NCBI GenBank assembly: GCA_016840025.1
Contig: JAEOTF010000089.1
Location: forward strand, 1-5,972
Length of the DNA: 5,972 bases
DNA from: Candidatus Hodarchaeota archaeon
GTDB taxonomy: Archaea > Asgardarchaeota > Heimdallarchaeia > Hodarchaeales > YT1-039
Direction of reading: 5' to 3'
Shown: positions 1-4,642 of the stretch, piece after piece
How the letters are laid out: each line of letters starts with the position of its first letter
How positions within the stretch are numbered: position 1 is the stretch's first letter
Position numbers and translations under genes: made by a program
Notes under the pieces: model-generated
What the model was told of the DNA's origin: nothing
The model's database searches: none
Seen by the model: only the letters and a program-made list of their open reading frames with translations

Positions 1-149
1 AAACAGAAAGAAAACCAATATATTTGGAGACTCAAAAAGAAGATAATATTACTTTCTATGAAAAGTATGGATTTTCTGTTAAGAAAAAAATAATTCTTCC
101 AGAACCACTGAATTTGCCAATGTGGTTAATGCTTCGAGATGTGAAATAA
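1..149 (+). CDS. GNAT-family N-acetyltransferase, C-terminal fragment
   Basis: Only the last 48 residues are inside the window; the reading frame is open from base 3 and the gene begins upstream. GNAT enzymes transfer an acetyl group from acetyl-CoA to an amine. The visible part fits the end of the fold: a strand with IYLET, then a helix with N-x-x-FYEKYGF (residues 15-24 of the fragment), the usual beta6-alpha4 region of the family, then a last strand with PMWLMLRD. The FYEKYGF motif followed by a variable loop and a P-M-W-x-M-x-R strand is very typical of this family. The substrate cannot be told, since the acetyl-CoA binding loop lies outside the window. The stop codon is followed after eight bases by a C-rich tRNA-like motif. 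The family call is fairly safe; a more specific name is not possible. Confidence 0.8.
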   Translation, partial: TERKPIYLETQKEDNITFYEKYGFSVKKKIILPEPLNLPMWLMLRDVK

Positions 150-157
150 ATTTAATT

Positions 158-174
158 GCAATTCCCATCCCCGC
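158..174 (+). repeat. C-rich T-arm-like motif, copy 1 of 4
   Basis: The 17 bases resemble the motif at 4026-4043: both begin with GC, then a purine/AT core, then TCCCA and end in CCCGC, with one base of length difference. In a tRNA this would be the 3' side of the T-loop, the T-stem and the acceptor strand. There is no 5' half of a tRNA in front of it. It is the weakest of the four copies, because it lacks the full TTCGAAT loop. Confidence 0.3.
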
Positions 175-179
175 TTCTG

Positions 180-220
180 GTTAGTTAAATAAGAATTGAC
201 TTTTCTTATGTTAGCTAAAT
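180..220 (+). terminator. Hairpin with flanking direct repeats, possible terminator of the GNAT gene
   Basis: A 7-bp perfect stem (189-195 with 203-209, loop of 7) contains an internal run of T. It is bracketed by two 11-base direct repeats differing at one position (180-190 and 210-220). It lies 31 bases after the GNAT stop. Archaeal termination mostly needs T-rich stretches rather than hairpins, so the role is uncertain. Confidence 0.25.
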
Positions 221-254
221 TTAAAAAAAGGAGTTTGCGGGAAAAAATCGAAGA

Positions 255-303
255 TGGAGGATGATATCTCCACCGATGTTGGGGTTCGAATCCCACATCA
301 TGG
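255..303 (+). repeat. tRNA-like double hairpin, T-arm-like motif copy 2 of 4
   Basis: Two adjacent hairpins can be drawn. The first pairs 255-259 with 268-272 and could mimic an anticodon arm, but its loop has 8 bases rather than 7. The second pairs 275-278 with 296-299 and 280-283 with 292-295, with one bulged T at 279. Its loop carries GTTCGAAT, the classic T-loop / B-box sequence. No acceptor 5' strand or D-arm is found at the proper distance upstream, so this is not a normal tRNA gene. A decayed tRNA, a tRNA-derived integration remnant or a small structured RNA are all possible. Confidence 0.4.
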
Positions 304-477
304 ATAAAATGTAGTGGAGTTCAGATGATGGTAGCGTATGCTTATCTAATATTATTGTAAATATTTTAAAGTTTGAGAAAACACTCATTAGAATTTTCTA
401 TTAATTTTCAGAGAAGTTTTTTATCTAAATTTATGTTATTGTTGATGCTTATATTCCGGATGGAAAAATATGTGTTC

Positions 478-529
478 TTATAAACTACTTTGTAATGCAA
501 AGCTTTATGTGTTGGAAAGTAGTTTATAA
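478..529. promoter_or_regulatory. Perfect 14-bp inverted repeat in the operon A promoter, likely operator
   Basis: Bases 478-491 are the exact reverse complement of 516-529, with a 24-base spacer that contains an 8-base palindrome AAAGCTTT (499-506). Each arm contains a TATA-box-like TTATAAA or TTTATAA core. The left arm at about 478-484 would give a transcription start near 506-510 and a leader of about 40 bases that includes the right arm; the right arm as TATA box would start transcription almost at the ATG. A dimeric or paired winged-helix protein bound to the arms would block TBP, so self-repression by the regulator encoded at 1173-1478 is a reasonable inference. An RNA stem-loop in the leader is the alternative. 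Confidence 0.6.
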
Positions 530-535
530 TATCTT

Positions 536-542
536 GGTGATT
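536..542 (+). promoter_or_regulatory. Shine-Dalgarno site of the 548 gene
   Basis: GGTGATT lies five bases before the ATG at 548 and is a full match to the archaeal anti-Shine-Dalgarno sequence. It fixes the start codon and indicates a transcript with a leader, which favours the left TATA-like arm of the inverted repeat as the core promoter. Confidence 0.75.
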
Positions 543-547
543 GAAAA

Positions 548-1192
548 ATGAATAAATCGAGTTTAAAGCAAGTAGAGAAAAGGACTTACATGACTTATCA
601 TCAAGACGGTTTGATAGACATATTTGTCGGGGTTTATATCCTATTGTTTGGCTTAGGAATTTTCCTTCAAACTATAACCGATTTTAGCACATGGTTTGTA
701 TTTCCGGGAGTTTTTCCTGCTGTTATGGTGCCTATTTGGATTTCAGTGAAGAAACGAATTACGATACCAAGGATCGGTTATGTGAAGTTTGGAAGCAGAG
801 GCGCAAACAGGTTTATGGCTGTCATCTTAGGGCTTATGGTGTTTGGTTTGGGAGTATTCATGGTGTTTGGTTTGGGAGCAGCTATGGATCAAGGTTGGGC
901 AGTAACACTTAGAACTCTAATCTTTTCAAACAGTATGATCATCATCGGTGTTGGAGCGGCCATTATATCAAGTCTATTCGCATACAACATGGGTTTAAAG
1001 CGACTTTACGCATACGGGCTATTAACCCTAGTGCTGTTTTTAACAGGACATTTCATAACTATTCCATTCCAATATTTCCTATTAACCACAGGATTTGCTA
1101 TCGTTATCTATGGTTTAATTCTTATGGTGCAATTCATACAAAAATATCCGATAACTCGAGGGAATAAAACAATTGTCGAAAAATCCCTCTAA
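548..1192 (+). CDS. Uncharacterised six-helix integral membrane protein
   Basis: The 214-residue product has about six hydrophobic segments, near residues 22-41, 48-67, 89-112, 125-145, 153-171 and 176-196, with a polar N-terminus and a basic C-terminal tail. Before the first helix is a motif Y-x-Q-D-G-L-I-D-I-F, and after the second a cytoplasmic-looking basic stretch with PRIGYVKF (residues 74-81). Both patterns recall a family of small membrane proteins found beside winged-helix regulators in archaea and bacteria; this is from memory and I know of no established function. No catalytic motif or transporter signature is visible. The third helix contains an in-frame duplication of eight codons. 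The gene has a strong ribosome binding site, and its last 20 bases overlap the regulator gene that follows, so the two are surely co-transcribed and probably translationally coupled. Confidence 0.75.
   Translation: MNKSSLKQVEKRTYMTYHQDGLIDIFVGVYILLFGLGIFLQTITDFSTWFVFPGVFPAVMVPIWISVKKRITIPRIGYVKFGSRGANRFMAVILGLMVFGLGVFMVFGLGAAMDQGWAVTLRTLIFSNSMIIIGVGAAIISSLFAYNMGLKRLYAYGLLTLVLFLTGHFITIPFQYFLLTTGFAIVIYGLILMVQFIQKYPITRGNKTIVEKSL
836..878 (+). repeat. 24-base tandem duplication inside a membrane helix
   Basis: A unit of 24 bases (836-859) is followed directly by a second copy whose first 19 bases are identical (860-878). The period equals eight codons, so the frame is kept and the peptide MVFGLG occurs twice in the third transmembrane segment. 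It looks like a replication-slippage duplication that lengthened or shifted the helix. Confidence 0.8.
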
Positions 1193-1478
1193 TCTAAAAA
1201 ACATCAATCGATTGATCCATGAACCCACTAGACTGATGATCATGTCTCAACTCTACGTCGTAGAAAGTGCAGACTTCCTCTTCCTCCAACATCAACTTCA
1301 AATAACTCCTGGTAATCTGTCGTCCCATTTGAGCAAGCTCGAAGAAGCAGGATACGTTGAGATAGTGAAGGAATTTATTGAACGAAAGCCTCACACAGCA
1401 CTTAAGCTCACAAAAAAAGGACGGAGTACTTTCGATGAATACCGAAAAAACATGAAACAAATATTTGATGAATTGTAA
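1173..1478 (+). CDS. Winged-helix transcriptional regulator (HTH_27, PF13601-like)
   Basis: The 101-residue protein matches the ArsR/MarR-like family of single-domain winged-helix regulators. After a short N-terminus comes the helix with H-E-P-T-R-L-M-I-M-S-Q-L (residues 16-27). Next is the recognition helix ITPGNLSSHLSKLEEAGY (44-61), where G-N-L-S-x-H-L-x-K-L-E-x-A-G-Y is the hallmark of the family, and then a beta wing with K-P-H-T-A-L-K-L-T-x-x-G-R (72-84). No metal-binding cysteines are present, so it is not a classic metal sensor. The start is TTG at 1173, preceded by GAGGGA at 1158-1163; the next ATG would cut off the first DNA-binding helix. It overlaps the membrane protein gene by 20 bases. 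A likely target is the inverted repeat at 478-529, by analogy with self-regulating operons; this is inference. Confidence 0.88.
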   Translation: MSKNPSNLKNINRLIHEPTRLMIMSQLYVVESADFLFLQHQLQITPGNLSSHLSKLEEAGYVEIVKEFIERKPHTALKLTKKGRSTFDEYRKNMKQIFDEL

Positions 1479-1491
1479 AAATAATCAATCA

Positions 1492-1498
1492 GAGGTGA
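1492..1498 (+). promoter_or_regulatory. Shine-Dalgarno site of the 1508 small gene
   Basis: GAGGTGA, a seven-base match to the archaeal anti-Shine-Dalgarno sequence, stands nine bases before a TTG codon. It is the main support for translation of the short frame that follows and for its non-ATG start. Confidence 0.7.
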
Positions 1499-1507
1499 GC
1501 TTTAAAA

Positions 1508-1669
1508 TTGAATAAATGGTCATGTACAAAGATTTCTAATCATGAAGATGTTGCTGAGACAATCGAGAAACATGAAAAGAATGGTTGGAAACTACACACT
1601 TACAATTGCGTTCAAGTGAGTATTGGAGCCGATGCCAATCATTGCTTACTCTTTAAAAGGGGGAAATAG
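1508..1669 (+). CDS. Small DUF4177-like protein, third gene of operon A
   Basis: A 53-residue frame begins at TTG behind a strong ribosome binding site and ends at TAG. It is easily missed because it is short and lacks an ATG start. The product has the layout of DUF4177-like mini-proteins: an N-terminal strand with a tryptophan (KWSCTKI), a short helix with ETIEKHEKN, the signature N-G-W-K-L (residues 25-29) that corresponds to the usual GWEL turn and strand, and a final strand ending in LLFKR. This family has no known biochemical role. The gene follows the regulator gene by 29 bases in the same direction, so it is probably the last gene of operon A. The family assignment rests on pattern recognition only; that it is a real gene I consider likely. 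Confidence 0.65.
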   Translation: MNKWSCTKISNHEDVAETIEKHEKNGWKLHTYNCVQVSIGADANHCLLFKRGK

Positions 1670-1676
1670 AGTACGT

Positions 1677-1706
1677 CATTTTAGCATTTTAGATTCTTAG
1701 AATTTT
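1677..1706 (+). terminator. T-rich tract, possible terminator of operon A
   Basis: Several T4 runs follow within about 30 bases directly after the stop of the 53-residue gene. Runs of T on the coding strand without a needed hairpin are the common archaeal termination signal. No strong stem precedes it, and similar AT-rich sequence is common here, so this is tentative. Confidence 0.35.
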
Positions 1707-1863
1707 ACATTGTAAAAACTTTGCGATTCATCAATAATACATATTCTTCTAGCTAGCGACTAAGTAAAAAATAATATGGAAAAAATTCCAAATTCCGCTT
1801 ATTTCTATATTATTTTATTTTAGAATTGTAAGATTAAATACGACATAATTTAGGGCAATTTTG

Positions 1864-1889
1864 AAGAAAACAGTATTTTCTTATAAATA
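1864..1889 (+). promoter_or_regulatory. Inverted repeat next to a TATA-like element, distal promoter candidate of operon B
   Basis: AAGAAAA (1864-1870) and TTTTCTT (1876-1882) form a 7-bp inverted repeat with a 5-base spacer. The right arm runs into TTATAAATA (1881-1889), a good archaeal TATA box. Transcription from it would start near 1912 and leave a leader of about 90 bases before operon B. A regulator bound to the repeat would compete with TBP or TFB. Confidence 0.35.
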
Positions 1890-1957
1890 TAATAGCACTT
1901 GCAGATAGCAAGTTATTTCACATATAGATATTATGATGGTTTTATTTCTAGAAACAG

Positions 1958-1969
1958 GAATATATATTC
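1958..1969 (+). promoter_or_regulatory. 12-base palindrome containing a TATA box, proximal promoter candidate of operon B
   Basis: GAATATATATTC is a perfect palindrome centred on a TATATA core. As a TATA box it would place the start of transcription near 1988-1990 and give a leader of about 15 bases, just enough for the GGTGAT site. The palindromic shape also allows binding of a dimeric regulator. Confidence 0.4.
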
Positions 1970-1989
1970 GATTAAGTCTCTTTATTACT

Positions 1990-1995
1990 GGTGAT
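1990..1995 (+). promoter_or_regulatory. Shine-Dalgarno site that decides the start of the 2003 gene
   Basis: GGTGAT stands seven bases before the ATG at 2003. The GTG codon at 1991 in the same frame lies inside this site and so is not the likely start. Confidence 0.7.
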
Positions 1996-2002
1996 TAAAA
2001 TT

Positions 2003-2347
2003 ATGGTAGATAAAGATAAAGACTTACCGGAATTAAAGGTGCTGTATGAAGAGCTGTGGAGTGACGCGAGAACCATGATTAAAGATATGAAACGAAGTAT
2101 CTTCATATATCTCTTCACGGGCTTCATAACATTGGCGTTCTCAGTTATAATCATTGGAACAGCAATCTCCGACTGGAATAAAATACTCTCAGGGAGTGCA
2201 AGTACTCTAACTTATTTCTATGCAATAGTTGAAACGCCTGGAGCAGTGTTTTATATTGTATTTGGTATTTTATTGCTTTACTGGTATAATAAGCTTAAAA
2301 ACCATTATGCACGATTAATTCGATTGGAAAAGAATATCGAGGATTAG
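2003..2347 (+). CDS. Uncharacterised two-helix membrane protein
   Basis: The protein has 114 residues when started at the ATG that follows the GGTGAT site. An in-frame GTG 12 bases upstream would overlap that site and is rejected. The first 30 residues are highly charged and probably helical (many K, D, E). Two hydrophobic segments follow near residues 33-55 and 79-95, joined by a short loop. The tail (96-113) is charged with L/I spacing that could form an amphipathic or coiled-coil helix. Both ends would face the same side of the membrane. No family is recognised and no catalytic motif is visible. The stop is five bases before the next gene, a winged-helix regulator, so the pair forms an operon; a role as membrane partner or anchor of that regulator is possible but only inferred. 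Confidence 0.7.
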   Translation: MVDKDKDLPELKVLYEELWSDARTMIKDMKRSIFIYLFTGFITLAFSVIIIGTAISDWNKILSGSASTLTYFYAIVETPGAVFYIVFGILLLYWYNKLKNHYARLIRLEKNIED

Positions 2348-2352
2348 ATAGA

Positions 2353-2667
2353 ATGCGTCCGAGGATAATTCCTTCCCCATCGAGGGCTGCGGAGAGGCTG
2401 AAAGAATACTTGGACATATTTGATATAGCGAATGCAAAACGCGGTAAAACGCTTAGGTATGACATATATAGAAGAGCAGGAACACAATGGCAAACAGATC
2501 GGATGATAGAATATCTCGAAGGAAATGGTTTAATTAAAGGAGACAAATCAGAGGGTTATCATAAAACGGAGAAGGGTGAGATATGGCACGATATTTTAAA
2601 AAAGCACAGCGATCTTGTTGGCGTATTAACAAGGGAATTGAGTGGAGATCGCCGAAAAAGTTTGTAA
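2353..2667 (+). CDS. Winged-helix DNA-binding protein (HTH_45, PF14947-like)
   Basis: The 104-residue protein resembles the archaeal one-domain winged-helix family. Helices are suggested at about 12-30 (AERLKEYLDIFDIANAKR) and 33-43. The recognition helix is near 47-59, with Q-T-D-R-M-I-E-Y-L-x-x-N-G-L-I, and a wing follows with Y-H-K-T-E-K-G (69-75), the counterpart of the family's typical Y-x-x-T-E-K-G. A further C-terminal helix (76-96) may serve dimer formation. The first ten residues are basic and proline-rich. The gene starts five bases after the two-helix membrane protein, with GAGGAT across that gene's end as a weak ribosome binding site. It is likely to regulate its own operon; the palindromes at 1945-1969 are candidate sites. 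The DNA-binding role is well supported, the target is not known. Confidence 0.8.
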   Translation: MRPRIIPSPSRAAERLKEYLDIFDIANAKRGKTLRYDIYRRAGTQWQTDRMIEYLEGNGLIKGDKSEGYHKTEKGEIWHDILKKHSDLVGVLTRELSGDRRKSL

Positions 2668-2796
2668 CTTGTAGCTAGTTTATCAATACCAATGAATTAA
2701 TACGTTATATATATAATTAAGACTAGTAAATTAGCGTGCACTACCCTAATTACGTGTATCTTTTAGTGTGTGTGGGGAGTTAAAATTTAATTTAAG

Positions 2797-2840
2797 TAAA
2801 TATATACAAACATTATCTAATTATTTTGATTATTATAAAA
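2797..2840 (+). promoter_or_regulatory. Two TATA-box candidates before the reductase-like gene
   Basis: TAAATATATA (2797-2806) would give a start near 2829 and a 31-base leader without a ribosome binding site. TTATAAAA (2833-2840) is closer to the consensus and would start transcription close to the ATG at 2860, giving a leaderless transcript. The absence of any GGTG-type site before 2860 favours the second. Confidence 0.45.
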
Positions 2841-2859
2841 TTAATGAACAGTGGTCAAT

Positions 2860-3732
2860 ATGAATTTTAAATTTCCAACTTTTACAATTGAAGGTGTAAA
2901 AATACCGAGAGTAATACTTGGAACTAATCCTTTAGGTTGGTCTTCCCATTTCAGTAGAGCTAAAGATTTAGATTGGCAAAAAACCTTCAAAAATCCAGAA
3001 GTAGTAGCAAGATTAATAATTAAATCTATAGATATGGGTGTTAACGCAATAATGGGTACAGCAATAGATGACGTGATTTCTGGATTAGGTTTACCTGATA
3101 TGGGGCCTCACAGATATGGACAGTGGATTAAAGCTGTAAACATTGCTCAGAAAGAGACTGGAGAGAAACTCGTTTGCCTTGCAACAACTGACGGTCCGAT
3201 AACTGATAAACTAGGTATACCGAACGTGAAAAAGAGTTGTGAAATCATACAAGCAATTGGCGGTCAATTCATGTTACTTCATGGCGGAACTATAGCTTCA
3301 CTCTTACGATTCCCACAAGGAAAAAAAGGCTACATAGAAGGAATTGAAGAAACAATCAATCTTATTCGTGATGAAGGTATGATTCCAGGATTAGGAAGTC
3401 ATGATGCAAGAGCCCTTACAGTCTCAGATGAAAAAGAATACGGTCTATCTGTTTATTACACTCCATATAATAAAATAAATTACTATATGTCACCTGGATT
3501 TTCTAGGGTAACCACGTTTGACGCTGTTAAAAGTGCGAAAAAGCCGGTATTTGCCATAAAACCTTTCGCTAGTGGTAGGCTTCCTATTAGAGAAGCATTA
3601 GAATTTGTCTTTTCAATGTCCGGCGTTCAAGCTGTCTGCGTTGGCATCGGATCTGAAGAGGAGATGGATGAAACCTACCGTATAGCAAAGGAAGTAATCG
3701 ACAGCATACCTAGACTAAGTAAATCAGAATAA
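2860..3732 (+). CDS. Aldo/keto-reductase-like TIM-barrel protein with altered active site
   Basis: The 290-residue length and motif order point to the NAD(P)-linked aldo/keto reductase superfamily. An N-terminal strand has R-V-I-L-G-T-N-P-L-G (residues 17-26), followed by a helix and G-V-N-A-I-M-G-T-A (60-68) in place of the usual G-x-N-x-x-D-T-A. Then come LVCLATT (104-110), FMLLHGG (137-143) and P-V-F-A-I-K-P-F-A-S-G-R (229-240), and a C-terminal V-C-V-G-I-G-S-x-E-E-M (259-269) like the family's cofactor end. The classical catalytic Asp, Tyr and Lys seem to be missing: position 65/66 is M-G rather than D, no Tyr follows it, and the Lys strand ends in T-T-D; only the His (141) is kept. The reaction is therefore unknown. 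ATG 2860 is preferred to the in-frame GTG at 2851 because of TATA spacing. It stands alone, between operon B and a convergent gene. Confidence 0.7.
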   Translation: MNFKFPTFTIEGVKIPRVILGTNPLGWSSHFSRAKDLDWQKTFKNPEVVARLIIKSIDMGVNAIMGTAIDDVISGLGLPDMGPHRYGQWIKAVNIAQKETGEKLVCLATTDGPITDKLGIPNVKKSCEIIQAIGGQFMLLHGGTIASLLRFPQGKKGYIEGIEETINLIRDEGMIPGLGSHDARALTVSDEKEYGLSVYYTPYNKINYYMSPGFSRVTTFDAVKSAKKPVFAIKPFASGRLPIREALEFVFSMSGVQAVCVGIGSEEEMDETYRIAKEVIDSIPRLSKSE

Positions 3733-3868
3733 AGTAAATAGAAATTTTAAATATAATCTTATAATGAGCGTTTGCGATTAGGGACATATGCTTAAAGATT
3801 TATTTCTAGCCAATCCTGAGTCTGCTACTTGGTTTTCAAGTGAATAGTTATCCATTGAATGTAGAAAT

Positions 3869-3955
3869 ATGTCGTATATAATGGCTAAGAACTTTATAAT
3901 AGAGCTAATCTTTGTTTATCTAGGTCTGTATATGGGTTCAAAATTAAAAAAATAG
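3869..3955 (+). CDS. Possible 28-residue single-helix membrane peptide
   Basis: The frame runs from ATG to TAG; an inner ATG at 3881 is an equal candidate. The product would be one hydrophobic segment (about FIIELIFVYLGLYMG) with a lysine before it and a basic K-L-K-K tail after it, the shape of a small membrane protein. No ribosome binding site is visible, and no homologue can be named. In such AT-rich DNA a hydrophobic frame of this length can arise by chance, so this is only a candidate. Confidence 0.2.
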   Translation: MSYIMAKNFIIELIFVYLGLYMGSKLKK

Positions 3956-3965
3956 AAATATAATA

Positions 3966-3981
3966 GATTTTTCTTTATTTT
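3966..3981 (+). terminator. T-rich tract, possible terminator on the + strand
   Basis: A run with T5, T3 and T5 interrupted by single bases lies after the 28-codon frame and 234 bases after the stop of the reductase-like gene. It is the strongest T-tract in the gap, but too far away to be assigned to that gene with confidence. Confidence 0.3.
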
Positions 3982-4002
3982 CAATCTAAATCGTAAATAA
4001 AA

Positions 4003-4047
4003 ATATTTTACTGGTAAATTCTGGTGCGAATCCCAACTCCCGCACCA
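4003..4047 (+). repeat. tRNA 3'-end-like repeat with CCA, T-arm-like motif copy 3 of 4
   Basis: The 45 bases align without a gap to 4792-4836 with 34 identical positions by my count, starting with the shared ATATTTTACT. The second half reads like the 3' part of a tRNA: T-loop end GCGAATCCCA, acceptor strand CTCCCGC, discriminator A and CCA (4045-4047). In addition 4022-4028 and 4041-4047 form a perfect 7-bp stem around a 12-base loop. No D-arm, anticodon arm or matching acceptor 5' strand precedes it, so it is not an intact tRNA gene. It could be a tRNA-derived integration site, a pseudogene or a structured repeat. Confidence 0.5.
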
Positions 4048-4103
4048 ATTCTGTAAAAAGATTATCGCATTGAACTAACTAAACATAAGTCTACACATCA
4101 AGC

Positions 4104-4568
4104 TTAGCTAGCTTGTAATTGCTCTGCGATTTTTCTTATCCATACTTTGGATTTTTCTATATCAGTCTTGTCTGTGATGGTTCTTCCAAATACTTTCATT
4201 CTTCCCCCAAGTACTTCAACTGAAAGAGGTTTCAGCTTTGGGTTCTTTTGAATAATTACATCAATGTACTTCTTGATAACGTGGTCTCTCGGCATCAGAG
4301 ATGAGAGAAATATCACCACTTTTCTATCTCCAAAATTAGTCTTCTCTAAAAACTCTGCTCCTTCCTCGTACATCCTAAATTTCTGTATGCCAGTTCCAAC
4401 AATAACATTTCGATATGGTGTCAAGTTGGGATTATGGTCTGTCATCAGATTGACTAATTCTACCTGCATCTTGAATTCGTTTGTTAGAACAGAGACAATT
4501 GCTCTGGCATAGTCTTCTGTCGTTCCTCCATGTGTAGCATACGCAATAAGTGTTTTGTTTTCACTCAT
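4104..4568 (-). CDS. Flavodoxin-domain protein (Flavodoxin_5 / HemG-like fold)
   Basis: The 154-residue product has the FMN-binding flavodoxin layout. The first strand TLIAYATHGGTTEDYA (residues 6-21) carries the phosphate-binding loop in the form T-H-G-G-T-T. Next are NVIVGTGIQKFRMYEEGAEFL (54-74), typical of the flavin-side loop of the family, then KVVIFLSSLMP (83-93), and LKPLSVEVLGGRMK (112-125), the last strand with the G-G-x-x motif common to HemG and related short-chain flavodoxins. It would carry electrons or reduce a quinone-like or protein substrate in the cytoplasm. I do not name it HemG, because no heme-synthesis genes are near and the family is broad. It has no cysteines and no membrane segment. 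The ATG is preceded by only a weak TTGATGAT site. It is a single gene on the - strand, flanked on both sides by the 45-base T-arm-like repeat. Confidence 0.85.
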   Translation of the reverse strand: MSENKTLIAYATHGGTTEDYARAIVSVLTNEFKMQVELVNLMTDHNPNLTPYRNVIVGTGIQKFRMYEEGAEFLEKTNFGDRKVVIFLSSLMPRDHVIKKYIDVIIQKNPKLKPLSVEVLGGRMKVFGRTITDKTDIEKSKVWIRKIAEQLQAS

Positions 4569-4615
4569 ATCATCAACTTGAACAATAAACTACCTAATTG
4601 AAACAGAATTTATCA

Positions 4616-4626
4616 GACTTATATCT
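4616..4626 (-). promoter_or_regulatory. TATA-box candidate of the flavodoxin-like gene
   Basis: Read on the - strand this is GAGATATAAGT. It lies about 50 bases before the ATG and would give a leader of roughly 25 bases. The surrounding sequence is AT-rich, so the assignment is weak. Confidence 0.3.
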
Positions 4627-4642
4627 CTTACTTTTTTTGGCG

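Larger units (their letters stand above)
150..547. other. Gene-free stretch between GNAT gene and operon A
   Basis: I see no convincing gene in these 398 bases; the longest ATG frames are about ten codons. The stretch holds a C-rich T-arm-like motif (158-174), a hairpin with flanking 11-base direct repeats (180-220), a pair of tRNA-like hairpins (255-299), an AT-rich middle part without visible structure (about 310-470), and the inverted repeat and ribosome binding site of operon A (478-542). Confidence 0.6.
1670..2002. other. AT-rich gene-free stretch between operons A and B
   Basis: No gene can be supported in these 333 bases. The first part is T-rich and may end operon A transcripts. The second part, from about 1860, holds a 7-bp inverted repeat beside a TATA-like element, a 6-bp hairpin (1897-1902 with 1908-1913), a 10-base palindrome TTTCTAGAAA (1945-1954) and a 12-base palindrome GAATATATATTC (1958-1969), followed by the ribosome binding site of operon B. 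Confidence 0.6.
3733..4103. other. Gene-free stretch between convergent genes
   Basis: These 371 bases separate the reductase-like gene from the flavodoxin-like gene on the other strand. They hold a 19-codon frame (3788-3847) that I do not believe, a 28-codon frame with a hydrophobic core (3869-3955, listed separately with low confidence), a T-rich tract (3966-3981) and the best of the T-arm-like motifs (4003-4047). Confidence 0.55.

Noticed and set aside
237..303. A complete tRNA gene beginning at GCGGGA (237) and ending after the T-arm
   Set aside because: The distance from the supposed first base to the anticodon-like stem is about eight bases too short for an acceptor strand plus D-arm, and the 3' strand CATCATG does not pair with GCGGGAA.
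691..912. Second frame inside the 548 membrane protein gene
   Set aside because: It is a shadow in another frame of a well-supported gene, with a composition rich in G, S, W and C and no recognisable fold or ribosome binding site.
1194..1460. Frame on the - strand opposite the winged-helix regulator
   Set aside because: The + strand product has the complete HTH_27 pattern; the opposite frame has no recognisable motif.
2295..2546. Frame on the - strand opposite the end of operon B
   Set aside because: It overlaps two supported genes and shows no family features.
3788..3847. 19-codon frame after the reductase-like gene
   Set aside because: No ribosome binding site, no hydrophobic or conserved pattern, and a length expected by chance.
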